Shown piece after piece: positions 15,752 to 25,055 of a stretch of 37,006 bases of DNA (its first letter is position 1; each line of letters begins with the position of its first letter). Origin of the DNA: Bacteroidota bacterium (GTDB taxonomy: Bacteria > Bacteroidota > Rhodothermia > Rhodothermales > UBA10348); the NCBI GenBank assembly GCA_029262775.1, contig JAJCYR010000085.1, forward strand, positions 1 through 37,006, written 5' to 3'. Both the position numbers and the translations under genes were made by a program. The notes below the pieces were generated by a model. It ran no database searches, had not been told where the DNA came from, and was given only the letters and a program-made list of their open reading frames with translations.

Positions 15752-16023
15752 GGGCCTGTTAACACTCCAAAACTCGCTGACGCTGGTCATTTTCGTGTCC
15801 ACCAAGGAGACCGACGAGTAGCAGCGTTACTCGAGGTGAGGACAACGTCGGTGGGGGCAAAAATGACCCCGTCCCTTGGGTAGCACCCGAAATGGCGTTT
15901 CTCTGTGTTTTTCGTTGCTCTGGCGAGGAGTCTCGCCATTTGACGGTGCCATATTTTGCTTCTCACGCCTGGATAAACGCCATTTCTGTCAGCTACAGCG
16001 GGCTATGGGGTTGTTGACAGGCC
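15752..16023. mobile_element. MITE-like element or IS relic with inverted ends
   Basis: About 272 bp start GGGCCTGTTAACACTCC and end with the reverse complement of AGGCCTGTCAACAACCCC, so the two termini are inverted repeats with about 12 aligned bases and one mismatch. Inside are a second inverted pair, AAATGGCGTTT at 15890-15900 and AAACGCCATTT at 15975-15985, and a hairpin TGGCGAG/CTCGCCA at 15921-15938. There is no transposase reading frame and no clear target duplication. It occupies the space between the terminator and the stop codon of the amidase gene (6 bp away). The ends recall IS-type termini, but the family is not identified. Confidence 0.6.
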
Positions 16024-16028
16024 TTGGA

Positions 16029-17672
16029 TTACCGCACAATGAGTTGGCGGGTTTTATCGAAAACTGTTCCAGAAAACCCGTCGACCCTCATCCGGTAAAA
16101 ATAGACGCCTCCTGGAAGGTCGTCTACGCGAACCGACGTCGTGTGCCAGGACCCGCCATCGAGGAAGCCATCCTGCAGCACCCGGATTTGACGCCCCGCA
16201 GCATCGAACAGGTGAATGCGGACAAAGCCATCGTGAGGTGCAAAATAGCGGAACGTTGCATCATTGGTTGTCGGATTCGGCCACGCACTGGTCAGCGTGA
16301 ACCGTAACGGAGAGTCTACGTTTACCACGACGCTCGCCAGTTCCTGGCGCCGGCCATCGACCGAGCGTCCGACAATGCTGTATGAAATTTCTACGTCTGC
16401 TGGAGCCGTGGCGTCGACAAAGGTGCCGCTCTCCGGATCCAATTCTGCAACTGCGGTGGTGCTGCCCCCGATGCTGCGTTCAATAATGATCGATGCAAGC
16501 GTGCCCGTATCCAAGACGTCCCATGACAGATGAACGTTGCCCGCCTTGACCTCAGCGGCTGTCACGGCCGCCGCCCCGATGGGCGCATTGCCGTCGATGA
16601 GCAGTTGCACCACATCGGTGCGTACCTCGGGAAGCAATACGTAGTTGTTGTCGCCGGGACAAGCGGTCGACGAGAAATCCCGATGGCCACGAATCAGTTC
16701 CGGCTCAATTCCATAGCGCTCGCTCAGAAAAGCGAACAGGGTGATGTACGTATTGAGCGCTTCGGGAGTGATTTGTTCCGCACACTGGGAGCCTTCCGGT
16801 GGATGGTAACAGCCCAGGATGGCAATCCCAATGTTGCCCGTGTTGGCACCGCCTACATGCGCGCCGAGTGCGAGCAGGGGAACCTGGTCGAGCGAGGTGG
16901 CGCCATCAAGGAATGGGCGTCCCTGGTACAGTCGCCCCCCACGGTCAATTAGGAACTGGTATCCGATATCACTCCACCCACGCCCGTTCTGATGGAAATC
17001 CTGGATGGCCTTGACGGCTGCGATGCCCTCGGCACGGGTTGTTGCAGACCAGCCTGCCGCATGATGGAAGGTCATAAAGCGAAACGCCCCCGTTGTCAGG
17101 GGAGATGGGCTTCCGCCCTTGAAGGAAGCTGCTCCCCACTCGGAACGTGTAATGAGTGGGGGGGGAATGATGTCGCCCGTTGTCTTTCCAGCGATCGCTA
17201 CGAGTCCCTCCGGCACATTCCGGTCCACATCCCGGGTATTGTCGAATACACCGGATTCCCGGATGATCGTGATGGAAGCCGGATCAGCCAGGACCCGGAT
17301 CTCGTACTTGGATGCGCTGATCACCTCGTCCCGGTAGAGTCCGGCCAGGAATGTGCCGCCCGCGGGGCTCGCTGTCACATGAGTCGCTTCCCAGTCGGTC
17401 CACGATACGCCGTCATTGGATGAGAAGCGCACGTCCACCTCGACCATGCGTGCGGTAGAGCCGATTTCAACGGCGATGCCCGTGAACGGCACCTGAACCG
17501 GATCGGACACTCTGGAGACGGACATCCGTTTGCCGAGGGGAGCTGTCTCGACAGGGCCAAGCGCGACCTCCGCATCGACCATGTCATGGGTGATCTGCGA
17601 TGACGCCGTCGGTACGAGAAGGAGCAGCACGAGGAGTGCTGAAAGGCCGTGTATGCGCATTCGGCTGTGCAT
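16029..17672 (-). CDS. Secreted PGRP-type N-acetylmuramoyl-L-alanine amidase with T9SS sorting domain
   Basis: 547 residues from the ATG at 17672, which gives a signal peptide (SALLVLLLLVPTASSQ). A central amidase_2/PGRP domain (about 172-350) starts with ITRSEWGA and contains the zinc ligands H203 (FHHAAGW), H330 and C338 (RGHRDFSSTACPG). This enzyme class cuts the bond between MurNAc and the stem peptide of peptidoglycan. The C-terminal 80 residues (AWPNPTTNDATFRY, LFDAAGRQIRVLQDG, GVYFYRMRVDG, ending KTRQLIVR) form a T9SS type A sorting domain, so the enzyme is probably delivered beyond the outer membrane. It is last in a four-gene operon, 14 bp after the PorV-like gene. Confidence 0.88.
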   Translation of the reverse strand: MHSRMRIHGLSALLVLLLLVPTASSQITHDMVDAEVALGPVETAPLGKRMSVSRVSDPVQVPFTGIAVEIGSTARMVEVDVRFSSNDGVSWTDWEATHVTASPAGGTFLAGLYRDEVISASKYEIRVLADPASITIIRESGVFDNTRDVDRNVPEGLVAIAGKTTGDIIPPPLITRSEWGAASFKGGSPSPLTTGAFRFMTFHHAAGWSATTRAEGIAAVKAIQDFHQNGRGWSDIGYQFLIDRGGRLYQGRPFLDGATSLDQVPLLALGAHVGGANTGNIGIAILGCYHPPEGSQCAEQITPEALNTYITLFAFLSERYGIEPELIRGHRDFSSTACPGDNNYVLLPEVRTDVVQLLIDGNAPIGAAAVTAAEVKAGNVHLSWDVLDTGTLASIIIERSIGGSTTAVAELDPESGTFVDATAPADVEISYSIVGRSVDGRRQELASVVVNVDSPLRFTLTSAWPNPTTNDATFRYFAPHDGFVRIHLFDAAGRQIRVLQDGFLDGGSWHTTSVRVDDLPGGVYFYRMRVDGFSGTVFDKTRQLIVR

Positions 17673-17686
17673 GGTATCGATACTGG

Positions 17687-18748
17687 TCAGAATTGCAGAT
17701 TGAACGTGTACCAATGCGTCTGTTCCAATCGCCCGAAATCAGCGTAGGCGTAGTCAAATCGGGCTCGGATACTTTTGTCAATACGCAGGTTGAGTCCGCC
17801 ACCGAAGGTAAGTCCCTGTTCACCATCCGTTTCGAATAGGTTTCTGTACCCCGTACGAAGGGAAATCAGGTCCCTGAAGATGAACTCGGAACCGAGGTTC
17901 ATGTATTCGCTGTTGTCGTTGGGGTGCGCAGCATCGACAAGGGCGACGACACGGTAATCCGGGGTCCGGATGGCGTCCCAGGCCAGTCCAACGCGGAACA
18001 AGAGGGGAAGCGTAAACTCCTCAGCCAAGAATTCGGCATTGACGATCTCTACGTTGCCCTGCTCCTCGGGAGCCGGATCCGTACTGAACAGGATATCACG
18101 CCCGGACATCTGCATCCGTGGACCGAAGTTGGCCATGGAAGCGCCGAGTCGCAGGCGTTCGTACGGCGTCGTGAAGAGGATGCCGATATCGAGGGCCGTG
18201 GCCGTAGCTGTGGAGTGCCAGATCTTCTCTCGGATATATTTGACAGTGCCTCCTATGGAAAACCGATCCGTGAGCGCCCGGGCATACGTGAGCTGAATGG
18301 CATAATCCTGCTTCTTGAACAGTTCACCCGTGCCGAGCGGCTCATCGACCGTGCGAACAGCCATGTCTCCGGAGTCAAGGAAAAGCAGTGAGGCAGCTAT
18401 CGTGCCCATGGCGCCGAGGTCGATTCCAACGGCAGCATAATTATAGTCGATGTCGGCCAGGTACTGCGTGTGCGACAATTGAACAGCCGAACCGTTCATG
18501 CGGGCAAGTCCGGCCGGATTCCAATAGAGCGCCGAAAGATCACTGGCTTCTGCCACGAACGTACCGCCGAGCGAAATGGCCCGGGCCCCAACCCCGAGCT
18601 TGAGGAACTGCGCCGATGTCGTGCCAACCTTGGTGATGGTATCGGTTTCACCGTTTTCCAGGACGTTCTGCGCCTGGACGGGGAGCGAGAATGCCAGGAG
18701 GGCGACGACGAGGACAGGAATGGATTTGGTTTGCGTCATGGTAGTCAT
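17687..18748 (-). CDS. PorV/PorQ-family outer-membrane beta-barrel protein
   Basis: 353 residues from the ATG at 18748, which overlaps the stop of the upstream gene as TAATG. After a signal peptide (PVLVVALLAFSLPVQAQ), the sequence TTSAQFLKLGVGARAISLGG, then SALYWNPAGLARM, is the signature of PorV/PorQ proteins. The rest is amphipathic strands typical of a FadL-like barrel, ending in an aromatic WYTFNLQF. PorV is the shuttle that carries T9SS cargo from the secretion pore to the attachment complex; PorQ-type relatives and other family members are less well defined. Its place between two genes for T9SS-tailed proteins suggests a dedicated carrier for these cargos. Confidence 0.85.
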   Translation of the reverse strand: MTTMTQTKSIPVLVVALLAFSLPVQAQNVLENGETDTITKVGTTSAQFLKLGVGARAISLGGTFVAEASDLSALYWNPAGLARMNGSAVQLSHTQYLADIDYNYAAVGIDLGAMGTIAASLLFLDSGDMAVRTVDEPLGTGELFKKQDYAIQLTYARALTDRFSIGGTVKYIREKIWHSTATATALDIGILFTTPYERLRLGASMANFGPRMQMSGRDILFSTDPAPEEQGNVEIVNAEFLAEEFTLPLLFRVGLAWDAIRTPDYRVVALVDAAHPNDNSEYMNLGSEFIFRDLISLRTGYRNLFETDGEQGLTFGGGLNLRIDKSIRARFDYAYADFGRLEQTHWYTFNLQF

Positions 18749-21700
18749 TATTTGATGACGGCAAATTTTCCGATGTACGATCCACCGTCCCAATCGACGT
18801 GGAAAATGTACAGGCCGTATGCGATGTTCATATTGTCTTTCGTGCGCAGGTCCCAGAACTGCTTGCCGTCATCGACTGCCGAATCGCGTTCAATGGTGTC
18901 CACGAGTTCGCCAGAGAGCGTATAGATCCGGATCGTGGCCTTTGCCGGTACATTCGCGAAATACAGGCGCCTGTCGCCACGGGCCGCACGCGAGACCGGG
19001 TTTGTGGGTTCGATCGTGTTGGTCATCACGTACGGGTTCGGTACGGCGTAAATGCACTCTCCGCGCTCGTCTTCACAATTGAAGACGTTCTCCCGGGACG
19101 TGGCAATGTCGTCACGTGCACCCACCGTCCTGAACGTGAATGAGTCGTTTTCCCGGAACGGTTTTTCTGTCCGGACGAAGAAGGCGTCTCCGTCGCCAGG
19201 TGTTTCGCCGACGTTCTCGAGAGCCACCTGCCAGGTTGCCGTCAGCGTTCCATTGATGGTTTCCAGGAAAATAATGGGTTCGTTCACATCCCATGTGCCA
19301 CTGCGGTTCAGGTCCGGAGCAAATACCTGCAACTCCGTATTGGCTTCTGTGAGGTTCACCACCCGGAACGGCACGGGAAGATTGTTGCTGAAACTGTTTC
19401 CGATATCAGAGTTTGCAAACGTGATTTCATAGTCGGCAGGCTGCGGAATGCGCCCGGGGCCCGAGGTAGCTACGCGCACCTGGAAAGGGATGTCCTGGCC
19501 GCCCTGACTCCAGCCCGTTTGTTCATTGTCGATGGCCAGTTCGACGTCCTGCACAAACAGATGCAGACCATCGAATACCGGATTTCCTTCTTCACTGTTG
19601 ACGAGGGCGCTTTCGGCGATCGGGCGGTGCGTGAATGTGGCCGTCAGGGAGTCGCCATCTGCGACCTGGCCGGCGAAGACCAGCACGCTGCCGCTGGCTT
19701 CGACGAGTTCGTAATCCACATTTTCGACGAGCTGCGTGCCATTTGTCGTTCGCAGCACGAACGAGTCCGCATTGATATTGGGAACGCCGAGCGAAGACGT
19801 TTTGCCGGTTAGCGCCCGTATTCTTACTGTTCGCAGATTCTGGTCTGTGACGGAATAGACAGTGTTTTCGTCACGCGCGTCAAAGTCAATGCGGTAGTTG
19901 CCATCCGGCGGCACGGCCATGGGATCCAGAATCTCGATGGATATGTCGCCCGTGCCGTGCCCGGTTTCGTGCTGGATGCCTCCCGCCTCGACGATGGATG
20001 GGGCCAGGTAGCCTGCTGTTACAGGCCTCGGGACCACACTTACTGTGTTGACATCGAATATGAACGATTCATCGACCGGGTTGAATGTGACGGTTTTGGA
20101 CGTTTCGCTGGGCGGAATGCCGTCCGGACTGTCAATGTCGCCCGAAAAGCCCCTGTCGTATGCCGTCACTGCATAGTAATAGGTCTGGCCGTTGACAACA
20201 CGGTTTGAATCGACAAACGTATGGAAGAGTCCGGTGTCGTTGCCGAGATTGAATGACACGCCGCGTCCTGGAAATGGGATGGACGACGGGCCCGTAAGTC
20301 CGTTGTCAAGATCAAACTTGGCCTCAACCCCGTTGATCGTGGCCAGCGGTTGGAACAGGAATGCAGAGCCGTTGATGTCCGTGATCTTCTGCTGATCACT
20401 GAAAGACGGGTCGGTCGAGCGATAAATGGCGTACCCCTCGAAGTCCTTGTCCCGCGAAAGCGGATCCACGGAGTCTTCCGCGATCGCGTCCCAGTAGAGA
20501 GTCACTTTCCGGTCGCCCTGTACGGCTCTCAGGTTCGGTTTGGCAGGTGGCCGGGCAAAGCGGTATCCGACATCGAATATCTGCTGAGCCGTCTCAGCGT
20601 TTAGACGGAGGTCGTTGAGCGATTCGCCGAGCACGAGGGCAATGGAAAAACGCTTCGTTTCACCCGCACGCAGGGGGAAATACCCCGATCCGTAGATGAA
20701 GACGTTGTCTCCCGGCTCCTCGGGGATCTCACTGAAATTACCGGGCTCCACGAATTGCCAAACGCGCTCGTCGTTGCTGACGCGGTTGCCCGCGAAGGGT
20801 GGGGAGGCGAACGACGTCAGACCAATCATGTCTGATTCGTCGATGTCGGTGAACTCGAAGTTCGGCTCGCCGGGCTTGGTAATGTCAAACAGGTCGCCGG
20901 CTGTGGGAATACCATCGCCCTCGCCCTCGTCGCCTGTACCCGGGATACCGTCAATGCCGACATCATCCGTTTCCGGATCCCAGTCATTGTCGTTGTCAAT
21001 CTCGTCGGTCCAGGACTCGTCGATCATGCCGTCGCCGTCGTTGTCAATGCCATCACCCTCGAATCGCTGTCCATCAATGATTTCGGTGCCCAGTCCGGGG
21101 CTTTCCAGGAATTTGTATCCGAAGAAACCTGGAACGCGGCCCGGAATGTCGGAGCGCCCATCGGCATCGAATGCGAACACCATGTTCAGGCCGGGATCGA
21201 AGAAGGCCAGGTCGTCCGGCCAGTCGCCAGGTCCGCCGATGTGAGGATCGCCCCACATGCCGAAAACGACCTTGTCGAGATCCTTTTCTGACTTGTTCGT
21301 GATTTTGTACACCATGAAAATGGTGTCTTCGGCGAGAGGGTTTGCCCACTGGTAGAGGCGTACTTCAACTTCGAGCCCGAGTCCACGCTTGGTGGAGTCC
21401 GACGGAAACGGATAGTATTTGAATTCCCGGTTGCTGTAGTCATTCATAAAATAGAGCGCTTCCTTGTCGGCATTGGAAGCGCCCTGTTGGAGCGCACCGG
21501 GCCACACAAATTCCTTCAGGTTCTCGTTGAACCAATCATCGGGCCAGGAATCCGGCTTGCCGTCGAGGTCCTTGTCTTCTGCGTCGGATACAGGAATGAG
21601 CGGCGAATTTGGATTGACCACATTGAGTCCATCAAAATTACCTACGGGCTCAGCGCACGGAATGGGCTGCCATCCCCACTGCTCGGTGCCGTCCGGGCTG

Positions 21701-22176
21701 ACTTCCCCGCCGTTGGAGACGAGACCATCCGAAATAATGTGCATGACGTAGACCTGATCGCCGTTTTCGTCGCGCACGGGCTGCCCGTTTTCATCGACCA
21801 GAGGCACAGACTTGGGATCCCTGACGGCGTTGTCGTCGATGATCTCGGCACCAACAAAAGGTCCGAACTCAAATCCATATCCGAGCCCGTTCCAGACAAT
21901 GTCCGTGATGGTGTTGCCGGGTGAACTGATGGAGCCGAAGTTCAACACCTGGGTCGTAATCCGGTTGCCGTTCAGAATCACGTCACGGCGCGTCGCAAAG
22001 GCCTCTTCCTGGCACTCGGAGACGGCCTGCGCCCCGCCCTTGTTGGTTTGTTGGTTAATCCAGGTTCGTAGATCTGCGTAGGACTGGCCCCGGGTTCGTT
22101 CCTGACCGTGGGCGGGGACGGACAAGAGGGTTATCGCGAAGAAAACCCCGAAAAAACGTAGAGAAAGACGTGTCAT
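18748..22176 (-). CDS. Large secreted T9SS cargo protein with Ca-binding-like repeats and a FnIII-like region
   Basis: 1142 residues with a signal peptide (FFGVFFAITLLSVPAHGQ) and a T9SS type A tail (NVPAKATIRIYTLSGELVDT, ending in YIGKFAVIK). Residues of about 372-430 are very acidic, with DNDGDGMIDE-type motifs as in calcium-binding thrombospondin type 3 or dockerin-like loops. A segment near 555-690 (KPNLRAVQGDRKVTLYWD, then TYYYAVTAYDRGF) looks like a fibronectin type III domain. The N-terminal part is not recognised beyond similarity to large Rhodothermales/Balneolales surface proteins. It sits 22 bp after the TonB-dependent receptor gene and overlaps the PorV-like start, so it is likely a surface partner of that receptor. 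No enzymatic motif was seen. Confidence 0.8.
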   Translation of the reverse strand: MTRLSLRFFGVFFAITLLSVPAHGQERTRGQSYADLRTWINQQTNKGGAQAVSECQEEAFATRRDVILNGNRITTQVLNFGSISSPGNTITDIVWNGLGYGFEFGPFVGAEIIDDNAVRDPKSVPLVDENGQPVRDENGDQVYVMHIISDGLVSNGGEVSPDGTEQWGWQPIPCAEPVGNFDGLNVVNPNSPLIPVSDAEDKDLDGKPDSWPDDWFNENLKEFVWPGALQQGASNADKEALYFMNDYSNREFKYYPFPSDSTKRGLGLEVEVRLYQWANPLAEDTIFMVYKITNKSEKDLDKVVFGMWGDPHIGGPGDWPDDLAFFDPGLNMVFAFDADGRSDIPGRVPGFFGYKFLESPGLGTEIIDGQRFEGDGIDNDGDGMIDESWTDEIDNDNDWDPETDDVGIDGIPGTGDEGEGDGIPTAGDLFDITKPGEPNFEFTDIDESDMIGLTSFASPPFAGNRVSNDERVWQFVEPGNFSEIPEEPGDNVFIYGSGYFPLRAGETKRFSIALVLGESLNDLRLNAETAQQIFDVGYRFARPPAKPNLRAVQGDRKVTLYWDAIAEDSVDPLSRDKDFEGYAIYRSTDPSFSDQQKITDINGSAFLFQPLATINGVEAKFDLDNGLTGPSSIPFPGRGVSFNLGNDTGLFHTFVDSNRVVNGQTYYYAVTAYDRGFSGDIDSPDGIPPSETSKTVTFNPVDESFIFDVNTVSVVPRPVTAGYLAPSIVEAGGIQHETGHGTGDISIEILDPMAVPPDGNYRIDFDARDENTVYSVTDQNLRTVRIRALTGKTSSLGVPNINADSFVLRTTNGTQLVENVDYELVEASGSVLVFAGQVADGDSLTATFTHRPIAESALVNSEEGNPVFDGLHLFVQDVELAIDNEQTGWSQGGQDIPFQVRVATSGPGRIPQPADYEITFANSDIGNSFSNNLPVPFRVVNLTEANTELQVFAPDLNRSGTWDVNEPIIFLETINGTLTATWQVALENVGETPGDGDAFFVRTEKPFRENDSFTFRTVGARDDIATSRENVFNCEDERGECIYAVPNPYVMTNTIEPTNPVSRAARGDRRLYFANVPAKATIRIYTLSGELVDTIERDSAVDDGKQFWDLRTKDNMNIAYGLYIFHVDWDGGSYIGKFAVIK

Positions 22177-22198
22177 GGGATGACGTGGGTGTCGCAGG

Positions 22199-24958
22199 TT
22201 AAAAGTTCAGCGTGGCGCCAACGCGTATTTCACGGGGAGCAGAGAAGAAGTTGGGCCGATTCTCATACTCTTCGAGCGATTGGATGCCCGGAAGTCCCAG
22301 TTGCACGGCACTTTCCCAGGCGGCGAAAACACCGCGCTGCTCGGAGAGTGAACGCGTGGCGCGACCGGTGTCCGAGAACACAAAGTTTTCGTTCAGCCTG
22401 TCCAGCACATTGAAAATGCGGGCAAAGACGCGCAGGCTGGCCCGGTCACCCAAGTCCACCGTGCGGTGTATCTGCATGTCGAGCTTGGTCGTCGTCGGTT
22501 TGCGCTCCTGGTTGGGCAGCTGGTCAATTTTCTGGTCAATCAGGAGTGGTGTGTAAGGATAGCCAGAAGCAAGTTGACCAATGAACGACACGCCCCAGGC
22601 TCTCCCTGGCGAGATGGTGACGGTACTTGAGAGGATATGGCGTTGGTCGAAGTCGAGCGGGATGAGCTCGAATTCAGTCTCCTTGCCGGACAGCGTATTG
22701 AAAAAGAAGGCGTTGGCATCGTTGTTGTTGCCTTCTGCCACCTGGAACGTATAGTCGAGTGTGGCTGCCAGGTACCCGCCCGGTGCACGCCGCTTGGTGA
22801 GTGCCAGCGTGAATCCCTTCACGTTGGCGTAATCCCGGTTCTGATAGATGGCGAACTGGTCTTCTCCCGAAATGGTGGAAAAGCGGATGTTCTGGAGCGC
22901 CAGGTAGTCCCGGATGTCCTTGAAGAAGCCGGTTACGTCGAACGCAAGTGTCTCAGTAAGCTGTTGCTGCAATCCAATTTCATACTGAACGGAGCGCTCA
23001 GGGCGGAGGTTGGTGTTGCCGAACGTGGGCGCCGTACCAACCGGGAATTCGAATTCCGGATTCACGTACATATTGCGCAGACGCGGCATCTGGGCAAAGT
23101 GGCCGTAGGAAAAGTGGATGATGCCCCGATTGGTGATGGGGAAGGACACGCCGAGACGAGGCATGAGGATGTTTACGACGTCGGTCTCCTGCAGGTCGCT
23201 GTTGCGTCTTTGTGGGTCGAGCAGGTTCGGGATGAAGAGCCCGTGTGGGTTGAACCGCTCATACCGCAGGCCGGCATTGATGATGAAGTCTGAAAACTCC
23301 AGTTTGTCCTGCGCATAGGCGCTGATCTGCACGACTTTCTGATTCTCGTAAAAGTCGTGGGCAGGTGTGGTGACGTCGGGTACGGTGGGCTCTAGGTACT
23401 GATCGCCGTCGAACAGGATGGTCATGTTGCGACGGTCCAGGTAGTGAAGATTGTACTCAAAACCGGCCTTTGTCTCGTGAATGGCTCCGATCTGGCGCGT
23501 ATAGTCGGTTTTAAGCCGGTATGAATCGGAGCGTTCACGCACGCGACCTTTCTGGTTACCCCCTATAAGGAAGTTGTTGCCCGGAAAGCCGATGATGGCC
23601 CCGGTCGATACATATCGGGGGTCATTTGGGTCGTCGTAGAGGTAGTTCTTCGCCTCGTTGTTGGCGTAGGAAAAGCGGACCGTGTAGAAGGACTTGTCGT
23701 TCAGCGAATGCGTCCAGGCCACACCGTGGTTGGTACCTGTATCCCGGAAGGTAGACACGCCATCCGGATTCAACCGGTAGGCAAAGTTGAAGGGTGTTCG
23801 CTTGCCGCCGTCCGAAATAAACGAATACTCCAACTTGGTGCCTGGCCAGAATTTCGTGTTCAGTTTGGCCACCAGATTGTGCCCGTCGGTAGGGTTCATG
23901 CTGACTGTCTCGCCCGGTATGGGTTCATCTTCTCCATATTCATACCAGGGCCGGCCCTGGATTTCATAATACCAGGCGGGACCATCGTAGTCGGGAATGA
24001 ACTCTCGGATCTGATCAATAAGCCCCGGGTCACCGTTGAAATTGGCCGAGTCCGACGGTAGGAACGTGCGGCGTCCATAGATGTGGCCATCGTCATTGTC
24101 CATGCGACCCGACACGAAAAACTTGACACGCTTGGCGAAGGGGACAGGCCCACTGAACGTGCCTTCGAGCGTATAGACATTGGCACGCAACTCGTTGTCG
24201 CTGAAGAAAACGTCGTCGTGCGTCGTGAAGTTGTTGCCACCATATAGACTGATGGAGCCTTCCACCTTGTCGCCGCCCTCTTTCGTGACCAGGTTCACAA
24301 TGCCTGACATGGCCTTTCCGTACTCGGCATTGAACGCACCGGAAATCACGGTCATCTCCTGGATGGCATCGGCCGCGACGGATGTGGCCAGGCCGTTCGT
24401 CTCAAATGGATTGCCGACCGACATGCCATCGACCAGGTAGGCGATTTCGTTGCTTCGTCCTCCGCGGATGTGGATGGCACCGCCGGGACCGGTTGTGACA
24501 CCGGCCTGCGTGGTGAGCACGCCGAAGAAGCCTTCGACCGGAAGCGCCTCAATTTCTTCCGCGTTTGTTGTCGTTTTTGAAGATGTAAGGTCTTTCTGTA
24601 CAAGCGGACGCTCAGCCTGGACCACAATCTCCTCTCCACCTATCACTTCTTCCGACATCTCAACGTCATAACGCGTTGTCTGACCTGTGGTCACGCGTAG
24701 ACCTGTTACCTGCTGAGCGGCGAAGCCGATGTAGGAGAATCGAAGCGCGTACTCGCCCGGACGGAGGTTGAGCAGCACATAATTGCCGTCTGCACCCGTC
24801 ACGGTGCCCTGGGAGGTCCCTTCGATGATCACGTTGACGCCGATCAGGGCTTCACCTGAATCCGCATCGGTGATCTTGCCTGCAATCTTTCCCTGACCTG
24901 CGGCAACGTGGATGCCAAGAAAACAGCCCAGAATGAGCAAAATACCCGCTTTGTACAT
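22199..24958 (-). CDS. TonB-dependent receptor with carboxypeptidase-regulatory-like N-terminal domain
   Basis: 919 residues. A signal peptide (GILLILGCFLGIHVAAGQ) is followed by a CarboxypepD_reg-like domain (about 24-105; GKIAGKITDADSGEALIGVN, GEYALRFSYIGF). A plug domain runs over about 125-225 (IEALPVEGFFGVLTTQAGV, HIRGGRSNEIAYLVDGMSVG, FNAEYGKAMSGIVNLVTKEGG). The remainder is a long barrel with repeated aromatic strands, ending VGATLNF. Such receptors import ligands through the outer membrane using TonB energy; the substrate is not readable. There is no SusD partner nearby; instead the next gene encodes a T9SS surface protein. It leads a four-gene operon. Confidence 0.92.
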   Translation of the reverse strand: MYKAGILLILGCFLGIHVAAGQGKIAGKITDADSGEALIGVNVIIEGTSQGTVTGADGNYVLLNLRPGEYALRFSYIGFAAQQVTGLRVTTGQTTRYDVEMSEEVIGGEEIVVQAERPLVQKDLTSSKTTTNAEEIEALPVEGFFGVLTTQAGVTTGPGGAIHIRGGRSNEIAYLVDGMSVGNPFETNGLATSVAADAIQEMTVISGAFNAEYGKAMSGIVNLVTKEGGDKVEGSISLYGGNNFTTHDDVFFSDNELRANVYTLEGTFSGPVPFAKRVKFFVSGRMDNDDGHIYGRRTFLPSDSANFNGDPGLIDQIREFIPDYDGPAWYYEIQGRPWYEYGEDEPIPGETVSMNPTDGHNLVAKLNTKFWPGTKLEYSFISDGGKRTPFNFAYRLNPDGVSTFRDTGTNHGVAWTHSLNDKSFYTVRFSYANNEAKNYLYDDPNDPRYVSTGAIIGFPGNNFLIGGNQKGRVRERSDSYRLKTDYTRQIGAIHETKAGFEYNLHYLDRRNMTILFDGDQYLEPTVPDVTTPAHDFYENQKVVQISAYAQDKLEFSDFIINAGLRYERFNPHGLFIPNLLDPQRRNSDLQETDVVNILMPRLGVSFPITNRGIIHFSYGHFAQMPRLRNMYVNPEFEFPVGTAPTFGNTNLRPERSVQYEIGLQQQLTETLAFDVTGFFKDIRDYLALQNIRFSTISGEDQFAIYQNRDYANVKGFTLALTKRRAPGGYLAATLDYTFQVAEGNNNDANAFFFNTLSGKETEFELIPLDFDQRHILSSTVTISPGRAWGVSFIGQLASGYPYTPLLIDQKIDQLPNQERKPTTTKLDMQIHRTVDLGDRASLRVFARIFNVLDRLNENFVFSDTGRATRSLSEQRGVFAAWESAVQLGLPGIQSLEEYENRPNFFSAPREIRVGATLNF

Positions 24959-24999
24959 GATCTCTGTTAGGGTGTGTTGAGATATCAGTTGCGCCGGCG

Positions 25000-25033
25000 A
25001 AAAAAATGGGGAGGCCCCTCGCGGGGCCTCCCC
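25000..25033 (-). terminator. Rho-independent terminator after the FG-GAP protein gene
   Basis: On the minus strand an 11-bp perfect stem GGGGAGGCCCC/GGGGCCTCCCC with a GCGA loop is followed by A and seven T residues. It lies 22 bp after the stop of the FG-GAP gene and 41 bp before the start codon of the TonB-dependent receptor gene, separating the two transcription units. Confidence 0.9.
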
Positions 25034-25055
25034 AAAGATAACGCTTCGGGGCGTG

